DNA from: Candidatus Aminicenantota bacterium
Lineage (GTDB): Bacteria; Acidobacteriota; Aminicenantia; UBA2199
Assembly (NCBI GenBank): GCA_020355945.1
Contig: CP070627.1
Location: forward strand, 726,096 to 738,739
Direction: 5' to 3'
DNA: 12,644 nt
The notes below the pieces were generated by a model, which did no database searches, was not told the DNA's origin, and saw only the letters and a program-made list of their open reading frames with translations. The position numbers and the translations under genes were made by a program. Below, one piece after another: positions 6,261 to 12,644 of this stretch (its first letter is position 1; each line of letters starts with the position of its first letter).

Positions 6261-7553
6261 ATGACAATGAATTCAGCTTCTTTTAACCCGTTCGAGATGG
6301 CCCGGGTACAATTTGATCATATTGCTGACCTGCTGGGTCTGGATGAGGTAACCAGGGAATTCCTGCGGAATCCGGTCAGGGAGCACCGGTTCACCATACC
6401 GGTTCGGATGGATGATGGGAATCCCCGGGTATTTCGAGGTTTCAGGGTGGTTCATAACGACGCCCGGGGGCCTGGTATGGGAGGGATTCGCTTTCACCCG
6501 CTGGAGACTATCGATACCATTCGTGCCCTGGCCATGTGGATGACCTGGAAGTGTGCGGTTGTAAATATTCCTCTTGGGGGTAGTTTTGGGGGAGTGGCCT
6601 GCGATCCTCATCATCTCAGTTTAAGGGAACAGGAACAGATCTGCCGGGGCTGGGTACGGCAGATGGCCAGGAACCTCGGGCCCCGGCTGGATATACCCGG
6701 TCCGGATATAATGACCGGTGCCAGGCAGATGTTGTGGATGCTGGATGAATTTACAGCGATTAAAGGTGAGAAGTACCCGGGATTCATAACCGGGAAACCA
6801 GTGGGCCTGGGAGGGTCGCAGGGACACAAGGAGGCTGCCGGGTTTGGATTGATTTTTACCGTGCGGGAAGCCCTCAAGGAACTGGGAATGCATCCTGAAA
6901 ATATCACGGCCAGTATCCAGGGCTTCGGTACCGTAGGACAGCATGCGGCAAAACTCCTCCAACAGATCGGGGGTAAAGTGGTGAGCATCTCATGCTGGGA
7001 CCAGGAAGAAAACACTTCATATTGTTACAGGAAAAAACCAGGAATAGATATCGATGAACTTTGCGGTATTACAGATGATTTCGGAGGAATCGACAAGGAC
7101 AGGGCTGCCGCACTGGGCTGTGAGGTTCTCCCGGGGGAAACCTGGTTGGAACAAGAGGTAGATATTCTAATTCCCGCCGCCCTGGAGAATCAAATCACCG
7201 CCAAAGATGTGGCCAGGATCAGCAAGAAAGTTAAAATCATCGCGGAAGGAGCCAATGGACCCACAACCCCGGAGGCTGACAGGCTCATCGCCGGCAGGAA
7301 TATCTTCATGATCCCTGATCTCCTGGCCAATGCCGGGGGTGTTACCTGCGGTTATTTCGAACAGGTGCAGGGTAACATGAACTACTATTGGCAAAAGGAT
7401 GAAGTCCTGGGCAAGCTGGATGTAATAATGACAGCTGCTTTCGAGGCTGTCCTGGAGTTGGTAAAGAAGAAAAAGATGTACCCGCGTGATGCGGCTTATT
7501 ATATTGCCGTGGTTCGCGTGGCCCGGGCCTGTAAAGACAGGGACCGGGTATAA
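6261..7553 (+). CDS. GDH-family protein with substituted active site (probable pseudoenzyme)
   Basis: A 430-residue member of the Glu/Leu/Phe/Val dehydrogenase family, full length and colinear. Recognisable regions are the substrate-domain GGIRFHP (74-80), IPLGG (103-107), IPGPDIMTGARQM (145-157), TGKPVGLGGSQG (177-188), the Rossmann GFGTVG (221-226), AEGANGPTTPEA (328-339) and NAGGVTCGYFEQVQ (357-370). Key residues have changed. The substrate lysine of the KGG-(I/L/M)-R motif is M73, the catalytic lysine of the GG-x-K-GG signature is F109, and the substrate serine of VTVSYFE-like motifs is G364; K97 and D149 remain. The acidic residue usual at the end of the second Rossmann strand is C245. 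The frame is open and otherwise well conserved, so this is not a decaying gene. Normal amino-acid dehydrogenase activity is unlikely; a ligand-sensing or partner role for the neighbouring ATP-grasp proteins is inferred. AAAAGGA at 6246-6252 lies 8 nt before the ATG and supports this start. Paralog C begins 28 bp after the stop. Confidence 0.92.
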   Translation: MTMNSASFNPFEMARVQFDHIADLLGLDEVTREFLRNPVREHRFTIPVRMDDGNPRVFRGFRVVHNDARGPGMGGIRFHPLETIDTIRALAMWMTWKCAVVNIPLGGSFGGVACDPHHLSLREQEQICRGWVRQMARNLGPRLDIPGPDIMTGARQMLWMLDEFTAIKGEKYPGFITGKPVGLGGSQGHKEAAGFGLIFTVREALKELGMHPENITASIQGFGTVGQHAAKLLQQIGGKVVSISCWDQEENTSYCYRKKPGIDIDELCGITDDFGGIDKDRAAALGCEVLPGETWLEQEVDILIPAALENQITAKDVARISKKVKIIAEGANGPTTPEADRLIAGRNIFMIPDLLANAGGVTCGYFEQVQGNMNYYWQKDEVLGKLDVIMTAAFEAVLELVKKKKMYPRDAAYYIAVVRVARACKDRDRV

Positions 7554-7581
7554 CCGGTTTGATCCGGATAGAGCGATTATA

Positions 7582-9336
7582 ATGAAAAAAAGGTCCAGCC
7601 TGGAACATCCGGAACATCTAACTCCCTTTGATCGACATTTTTTTACGGGCAAGGAAAGATACACGCATATTGGCAAGGGTTCCCTAGGCGGTAAAGCCCG
7701 GGGATTGGTTGACATCAGGGATACGGTGTCTGAGTTGAACCACCGCTATTCCCCGGACATCGAGATTAACATACCTGCTTTTACAGTAATCGCCACTGAT
7801 TTTTTTGACCGGTTTTTAAAAGATAATCACCTTTATGACATTGCTCTTTCCTATCGGCGTGACGACCAGATCGCCCGTGCCTTCCAGGCAGGGAATTTGT
7901 CCCCGCAGTTGGTAGGTGACCTGCGGGCATTGATATCACAGGTTTATTCCCCCCTGGCCATCAGGTCTTCCAGCATGCTGGAGGACGACATGTTCGAGCC
8001 TTTTGCCAGCGTTTATACCACTAAAATGATTCCCAATAACCAGTATGATGCGGATACCCGGTTCAGAAAGCTGATTGAAGCCATAAAATATGTTTATGCC
8101 TCTACTTTTTTCAAGAATGCCAAAGACTATATCGCTGTTACCAGGCATACCACGGCCGATGAGAAAATGGCCGTGATCATACAAGAAGTCGTTGGCATGC
8201 GATTCGGCAGCCGGTTCTATCCCCAGGTATCAGGTGTGGCGCGATCGTATAATTTCTATCCTCTTGGGCATGCCAGGCCGGAACAGGGTGTGGTCAGCCT
8301 GGCACTGGGATTGGGTAAAATAATCGTGGATGAAGGGAAGGGATGGTGGTATTCTCCGGATTATCCTCAAGTAAATCCCCCCTATAACTCTATCGAGGAC
8401 CTGTTAGAACAAAGCCAGACAGAGTTCTGGGCGGTAAATATGGGTGAACCTCCCGCGTATGATCCCATTAAAGAAACCGAATACATGCTTAAATACAATA
8501 TAATCGATGCTGAAAATGATGGAAATCTTCATTTAATTGCCTCGACGTATATTCCCGGGGATGATAGAATCAAACCCGGTATTGCCCATAAGGGGCCAAG
8601 AGTAGTGGATTTCGCTCCCCTGTTGAAATTCAATCAAATCCCTCTAAACGAGGTTATCAAGCAATTGCTCAAGTCTTGTGAGGAGAGGTTGGAAAGCATG
8701 GTAGAGATGGAATTTGCCGTCACCTTCAATAGTGATGCCAGCAAATCGACACGCCTGGCTTTACTACAGGTTCGACCCATGGTGGTTAACCGGGAAAGAG
8801 TCGATGTTACCCGGGAAGAACTTGCCAATAAAAAGGTGGTGGTGGCCTCCGAATCGGTGCTGGGAAATGGAGATATTGGTACGATTCAAGACATTATATA
8901 TATCAAGCCGGAACAATTTGAGGTCAGCCAAACCGCTGTTATTGCCCGGGAATTGGAAAAACTCAATCATCAGATGGTAGAAGCAAAATGTCCTTACCTG
9001 CTAATCGGGTTTGGGCGCTGGGGTTCATCTGACCCTTCAGGAGGAATACCCGTGAAGTTTGGACAGGTTTCAGGGGCCAGGGTCATTGTCGAGGCCACAT
9101 TACCCCATATGAATTTCATGTTGAGCCAGGGAACCCATTTTTTTCACAATATAACCAGCTTCCAGGTTTGTTATTTCTCTGTTGCTCACTGGGATAAATA
9201 CAAGATTGACTGGCAGTGGCTGGACCGGCAAAGAATCATGCATGAAACCCAATTTATTCGACACGTAAGGCCTCGTGCTCCCTTGAGAATAAAAGTCGAC
9301 GGGAGAACAGGCCGGGGAGGAATCTGGCATGGATAA
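7582..9336 (+). CDS. PPDK_N-like ATP-grasp protein, paralog C
   Basis: A 584-residue soluble protein matching paralog B from about residue 420 to its end, roughly half identical by eye over the central segment, with no receiver domains. Motifs in order: GKGSLGGKARGL (31-42), IRSSSMLEDD (127-136), RFYPQVSGVARSYNFYP (211-227), LALGLG (240-245), EMEFAV (375-380), LLQVRPM (394-400), then the shared module with GFGRWGSSDP (476-485), GIPVK (488-492) and SQGTHFFHN (515-523). The ATP-binding lysine, RSSS-x-x-ED and Q-x-RP signatures are intact, so ATP binding is likely. There is no phosphohistidine or PEP-barrel domain. The frame opens at 7486 inside the GDH homologue, but the ATG at 7582 is preferred: it follows the GDH stop, and the conserved region starts about 30 residues later. 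Its stop overlaps the start of D by 8 nt, so the two are probably translationally coupled. Biochemical function is unknown. Confidence 0.9.
   Translation: MKKRSSLEHPEHLTPFDRHFFTGKERYTHIGKGSLGGKARGLVDIRDTVSELNHRYSPDIEINIPAFTVIATDFFDRFLKDNHLYDIALSYRRDDQIARAFQAGNLSPQLVGDLRALISQVYSPLAIRSSSMLEDDMFEPFASVYTTKMIPNNQYDADTRFRKLIEAIKYVYASTFFKNAKDYIAVTRHTTADEKMAVIIQEVVGMRFGSRFYPQVSGVARSYNFYPLGHARPEQGVVSLALGLGKIIVDEGKGWWYSPDYPQVNPPYNSIEDLLEQSQTEFWAVNMGEPPAYDPIKETEYMLKYNIIDAENDGNLHLIASTYIPGDDRIKPGIAHKGPRVVDFAPLLKFNQIPLNEVIKQLLKSCEERLESMVEMEFAVTFNSDASKSTRLALLQVRPMVVNRERVDVTREELANKKVVVASESVLGNGDIGTIQDIIYIKPEQFEVSQTAVIARELEKLNHQMVEAKCPYLLIGFGRWGSSDPSGGIPVKFGQVSGARVIVEATLPHMNFMLSQGTHFFHNITSFQVCYFSVAHWDKYKIDWQWLDRQRIMHETQFIRHVRPRAPLRIKVDGRTGRGGIWHG
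9314..9320 (+). promoter_or_regulatory. Shine-Dalgarno for paralog D inside the end of C
   Basis: GGGGAGG lies 8 nt before the ATG at 9329 and supports that start, which overlaps the C stop codon as ATGGATAA. Confidence 0.65.
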
Positions 9337-12300
9337 AGAAAAACAACCGATAGATAGACTGATATGGGGACTCCAGGAGAGAGCAAAGGAGCTCAATTGC
9401 CTGTATAAAATAGAAGAGTTGATGAACAAGCCTGATTCTCATGTGGATGAGGTATGTCAGCGGATTGTTGAAGCCATCCCCCCCGGGTGGCAGTACCCGG
9501 ATATTTGCCTTGCAGAAGTCAAGCTGGAGGGAAAATCATATTCTTCCCCGGGTTTTAAGCCGACACCCTGGTTTCAAAGTGCGGACATCGTTATCCAGGA
9601 TAAGAAAGAAGGAGAAATCAATGTCTATTACAGCAAAGAAATGCCCAGGGCAGATGACGGCCCATTTTTGAAGGAAGAAACCAAACTCCTGGATACCATT
9701 GTTGATCGGCTAAATCACTTTATCATGTACAACAGGATGAAAATGGTTTTCCAGGAATACCAATCTGCCAAAAAGGATATCAGGGAGCACAAAACCAGCG
9801 AATGGCAGGTGGCCTTGAATTTTCTTCGCCAGACTGATAAAAACCTTTTTTTTAATATTTCCAGGCGGATGCTGAATCATCTTTGTTGGAGTGGGATCGA
9901 CGAAGCGGAACAGCTCCTTCAGAACTCGGGTTCAGGCTGGCGAAAAGAAGAGGTGCAATTGGCTGGCGAGGACAACCGTCCCTACCATAAAAGGGTATTA
10001 TCTTTTACTGAAAGGCTCAGCGATGAAACCTTTAGAATCGCTTCCCGGTATCTTACCAGCGAACAGGTCCTATCTAATATACAGAAGTGGATCCAGGAAG
10101 CCAGGTTAAGCTTCCTTGTCCAGGTGGCCAACCGCAATCTGCCCCTGGCCGAGGTGGTAGATGCCATCCGCAGGTACCACCACATTGCTTCAGAGGGTAT
10201 TGAATTGCCTCCAGCCAGCAAAAGGGGGGTACAGGTCTCTCTGATCAGGCGTTTTTTATCCAACCAGCCTGAATTCATCAATATTGCCAGGGATTATATC
10301 CGGATCGATGATTTCTACCCCATACTGGATCGTATCGTTTTTACTCCTGGAAGCCATGGCCGGCTGGGAGGCAAGAGCACAGGATTATTCCTGGCTTTTC
10401 AGATCATAAAAGAATCATTGGACTGTCAACCCGAACTGGCGGACATCAAAATACCGAAAACCTGGTACCTGACCTCGGATGTTCTTTTTCATTTTCTAAG
10501 TCATAATAATCTTAACGAGGTGGTGGAACAAAAATACAAGGATATCAACCAGGTACGCCTGGAATATCCTCATATTATACAGACCTTCAAGAACTGCACC
10601 TTTCCCACGGAGATTGTTCAGGGACTGTCAATGATCCTGGATGATTTAAAGGATATACCCATTATTGTAAGAAGCTCAAGCTTATTGGAAGATAGGGCAG
10701 GAGCGGCATTTTCAGGAAAGTACAAGAGCCTGTTCCTGGCCAATCAAGGCAGCAAACAGGATCGACTGGCCGCGTTGATAGATGCCATTGCCGAAGTATA
10801 CGCCTCCGTGTATGGACCAGATCCAATCGATTATCGCGCCGAACGGGGTTTGCTGGATTTTGTCGAAGAAATGGGGATCATGATCCAGGAAGTTGTGGGG
10901 ACCAAAATCGGTGATTATTATTTTCCGGCTTATGCTGGCGTCGCTTTCAGCAGGAATGAATTCAAATGGTCACCGCGGATCAAACAGGAAGATGGCCTGG
11001 TTCGCCTGGTGCCCGGACTGGGAACCAGGGCCGTGGATAGACTCAGCAATGATTATCCTGTCCTGGCTGCGCCGGGCAGGATAAACCTGCGGGTGAATAC
11101 CACCATTGATGAAGTGATTCGCTATGCCCCGAAACACATCGACATCATCAATCTAAGAACCAACCGCTTCGAGACGGTTGAAATACGGGAACTGTTCAAA
11201 GAAATCGGGAGTGATATTCCCGGCATCAACAGTATTATTTCAATTTATGACGGCCAGGTCATCCGCTTGCCCTTGGGCAATGAAGTGGATTTCCAAAAGG
11301 ATAACCCGTTAATCACTTTCGAGGGACTCCTGTCCGGAACAACCTTCATTCCCAGGCTTAATAACCTGATGAAGCTCCTGGAAGATAAACTGGGAACACC
11401 GGTGGACATCGAGTTTGCCTGCGATGGCAGCCATTTTTACCTGGTACAATGCCGCGCACAGAGCTACAGCCAGGGAGCCGGGCCTGCGCAAATACCAGGA
11501 AATATTCCCCGGGATAAGCTGGTTTTTTCCGCCAACCGTTACATCTCTAACGGGAGTGTTCCTGGTATTACTCATATCGTTTATGTTGATCCCCGGGAAT
11601 ACGACAAGCTTACCGATCACTCCTCGCTTATGGCCATTGGCCGGGCAGTAGGAAGCCTGAATAAATTGCTGCCCCGGAAACGGTTTATACTTATGGGCCC
11701 CGGTCGCTGGGGCAGCCGGGGGGACATTAAAATGGGAGTAAAAGTAACCTATTCGGATATTAATAATACCGCCATGCTTATTGAAATTGCCAGGAAAAAA
11801 GGGAACTATCTCCCGGAACCTTCTTTTGGCACACATTTTTTCCAGGACCTGGTGGAATCTAAAATCAGGTATCTTGCTCTTTATCCAGACGATACCAAAA
11901 CAGTCTTTAACGAGAATTTTTTCAATGAGGCAGACAATATGCTTGTAGAGGTTTTACCTGAATATGCCTTTCTCTCTCACACCTTCAAGTTGATTGATGT
12001 AGCCAAAAATACCAATGGCCTGCTGCTCCGCATCCTCATGAATGCCGAAGCCGATGAAGCAGTAGGCATCCTGGATGAGCCATCCACGGATAGTCAACCA
12101 TCGATTGCTCCCCCGGACATTGGTGTGAAAAAGACAGAGAATCACTGGGCCTGGCGGCTGAGAATGGCGGAACATATTGCTTCCCAACTGGACCCCCGCC
12201 GTTTTGGGGTAAAAGGTTTTTATGTATTCGGAAGCACCAAAAATGCCACTGCCGGCCCCAAGAGTGATATCGATATATTGATCCATTTCCAGGGGACAAA

Positions 12301-12520
12301 AAAACAGCGCCTGGAACTGGAATCCTGGTTGGAAGGCTGGAGTTTATGCCTGGATGAATTGAACAGGCTGCGAACGGGATACAGGACCGGGAGTATCCTG
12401 GATGTCCATTTTGTAACCGATGAAGATATTGCCAACAAAACCAGCGATGCCATGAGGATAGGCGCAGTTACCGATGCGGCCCGGCCTTTACCGATGATGT
12501 CCCCGGGAAAAAAAGGTTAA
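9329..12520 (+). CDS. GAF-like / PPDK_N-like ATP-grasp / nucleotidyltransferase fusion, paralog D
   Basis: A 1063-residue soluble multidomain protein. Residues about 1-135 resemble the GAF-like sensor region of signalling proteins (LNCLYKIEELMN, IPPGWQYPDICLAEV, DGPFLKEETKLLDTI). Residues about 155-330 are helix-rich and without an assigned fold (WQVALNFLRQTDKNLFFNI, RRMLNHL). Residues about 343-710 are the ATP-grasp domain: GRLGGKSTGL (344-353), VRSSSLLEDR (447-456), VDIEFAC (692-698), LVQCRAQ (705-711). Residues about 728-860 are the shared module: MGPGRWGSRGD (789-799), MGVKV (802-806), PSFGTHFFQD (831-840). Residues about 940-1063 fit a polymerase-beta superfamily nucleotidyltransferase: GFYVFGSTK (963-971), S-D-I-D-I-L (979-984, metal ligands D980 and D982), and third candidate carboxylate D1025 in SILDVHFV. 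All three acidic residues are present, so nucleotidyl transfer is plausible; the target is unknown. There is no phosphohistidine domain, so it is not PEP synthase. The GAF call is the least certain part. Confidence 0.88.
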   Translation: MDKEKQPIDRLIWGLQERAKELNCLYKIEELMNKPDSHVDEVCQRIVEAIPPGWQYPDICLAEVKLEGKSYSSPGFKPTPWFQSADIVIQDKKEGEINVYYSKEMPRADDGPFLKEETKLLDTIVDRLNHFIMYNRMKMVFQEYQSAKKDIREHKTSEWQVALNFLRQTDKNLFFNISRRMLNHLCWSGIDEAEQLLQNSGSGWRKEEVQLAGEDNRPYHKRVLSFTERLSDETFRIASRYLTSEQVLSNIQKWIQEARLSFLVQVANRNLPLAEVVDAIRRYHHIASEGIELPPASKRGVQVSLIRRFLSNQPEFINIARDYIRIDDFYPILDRIVFTPGSHGRLGGKSTGLFLAFQIIKESLDCQPELADIKIPKTWYLTSDVLFHFLSHNNLNEVVEQKYKDINQVRLEYPHIIQTFKNCTFPTEIVQGLSMILDDLKDIPIIVRSSSLLEDRAGAAFSGKYKSLFLANQGSKQDRLAALIDAIAEVYASVYGPDPIDYRAERGLLDFVEEMGIMIQEVVGTKIGDYYFPAYAGVAFSRNEFKWSPRIKQEDGLVRLVPGLGTRAVDRLSNDYPVLAAPGRINLRVNTTIDEVIRYAPKHIDIINLRTNRFETVEIRELFKEIGSDIPGINSIISIYDGQVIRLPLGNEVDFQKDNPLITFEGLLSGTTFIPRLNNLMKLLEDKLGTPVDIEFACDGSHFYLVQCRAQSYSQGAGPAQIPGNIPRDKLVFSANRYISNGSVPGITHIVYVDPREYDKLTDHSSLMAIGRAVGSLNKLLPRKRFILMGPGRWGSRGDIKMGVKVTYSDINNTAMLIEIARKKGNYLPEPSFGTHFFQDLVESKIRYLALYPDDTKTVFNENFFNEADNMLVEVLPEYAFLSHTFKLIDVAKNTNGLLLRILMNAEADEAVGILDEPSTDSQPSIAPPDIGVKKTENHWAWRLRMAEHIASQLDPRRFGVKGFYVFGSTKNATAGPKSDIDILIHFQGTKKQRLELESWLEGWSLCLDELNRLRTGYRTGSILDVHFVTDEDIANKTSDAMRIGAVTDAARPLPMMSPGKKG

Positions 12521-12523
12521 CTC

Positions 12524-12642
12524 CAAGAGCCTGTCCGACAATTGCATTTTAGAACCTAATCAAAAGTTTTGCGGGGTCCAGGGGCATGCTTCACGTTTTT
12601 CAAAAGAGCCCCTGGCCGCCGGAGGCATTTTTGCAAGAGCCT
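12524..12642. repeat. 9-nt direct repeats CAAGAGCCT flanking the 3' intergenic element
   Basis: CAAGAGCCT occurs at 12524-12532, just after the D stop, and again at 12634-12642 at the right edge, bracketing about 100 bp that include the hairpin element. It could be a target-site duplication around a small element, the beginning of a second repeat unit cut by the edge, or chance. Confidence 0.35.
12578..12627. repeat. Hairpin plus CCGCCGGAGGCA element, copy 2
   Basis: CCAGGGGC (12578-12585) pairs with GCCCCTGG (12608-12615) across a 22-nt loop, followed at once by CCGCCGGAGGCA (12616-12627) and then ATTTTT. It shares the 12-mer and the loop segment TTTTTCAAAA with copy 1 at 6100-6137. It lies 57 nt after the D stop and could also act as a weak terminator for the upstream block. 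Confidence 0.55.
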
Positions 12643-12644
12643 CT

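Noticed and set aside
5908..6261. 117-codon frame between paralog B and the GDH homologue
   Set aside because: It overlaps the end of B out of frame, its Arg-rich part is a translation of the 9-nt tandem repeat, and it runs through the hairpin element; no family features.
7486..7581. Longer N-terminus for paralog C starting inside the GDH homologue
   Set aside because: It would overlap the GDH gene by about 70 nt, has no family similarity, and the ATG at 7582 just after the GDH stop is adequate.
7167..7715. 182-codon minus-strand frame across the GDH homologue / paralog C junction
   Set aside because: Antisense to two well-supported genes, with low-complexity Pro/Gly-rich content typical of shadow frames.

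Overview
The window carries two glutamate dehydrogenase (GDH) family genes interleaved with four paralogous proteins that share an ATP-grasp domain of the phosphoenolpyruvate synthase / pyruvate phosphate dikinase N-terminal type (PPDK_N). There are no RNA genes, transposase genes or CRISPR arrays. The long receiver/PPDK_N protein, the moderate GC content, the AT-rich gene leaders and the 'CACGAAGGA' spacer repeat all suggest a Bacteroidetes-like bacterium. That assignment is inference from pattern recognition only.

Layout. On the minus strand, gdhA (2792..1425) encodes a normal hexameric NADP-type GDH. After 78 bp, in the same direction, comes a PPDK_N-like gene (1346 to beyond the left edge), called paralog A here. 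On the plus strand, divergent from gdhA, paralog B (3000..5954) has two N-terminal receiver-like domains followed by the ATP-grasp part. A roughly 300-bp spacer (5955..6260) has no convincing gene but holds a 9-nt tandem repeat, a hairpin element and promoter-like sequence. A tight three-gene block follows. The first gene is a second GDH-family protein (6261..7553) that has lost three substrate or catalytic residues. The second is paralog C (7582..9336), essentially the ATP-grasp part of B alone. The third is paralog D (9329..12520), which overlaps C by 8 nt and joins a GAF-like region, a helical region, the ATP-grasp domain and a C-terminal polymerase-beta-type nucleotidyltransferase domain. 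The right end (12521..12644) is non-coding and contains a second copy of the hairpin/CCGCCGGAGGCA element.

How they may work together. None of B, C or D shows the swivelling phosphohistidine domain (TCHAA-type motif) or the PEP/pyruvate TIM barrel of real PEP synthase or PPDK. All three instead end the ATP-grasp part with a shared module marked by GRWG, GI/V-VK and an (S)-x-GTHFF-like motif; A has a diverged version. They are therefore unlikely to be PEP synthases despite the name automated annotation tends to give. The repeated pairing of a GDH with such a protein, the receiver domains in B, the apparently inactive GDH homologue, and the nucleotidyltransferase on D together suggest a signalling or enzyme-control system for glutamate/nitrogen or carbon metabolism. 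This is a hypothesis from context. The sequence shows domain content and residue changes, not function.
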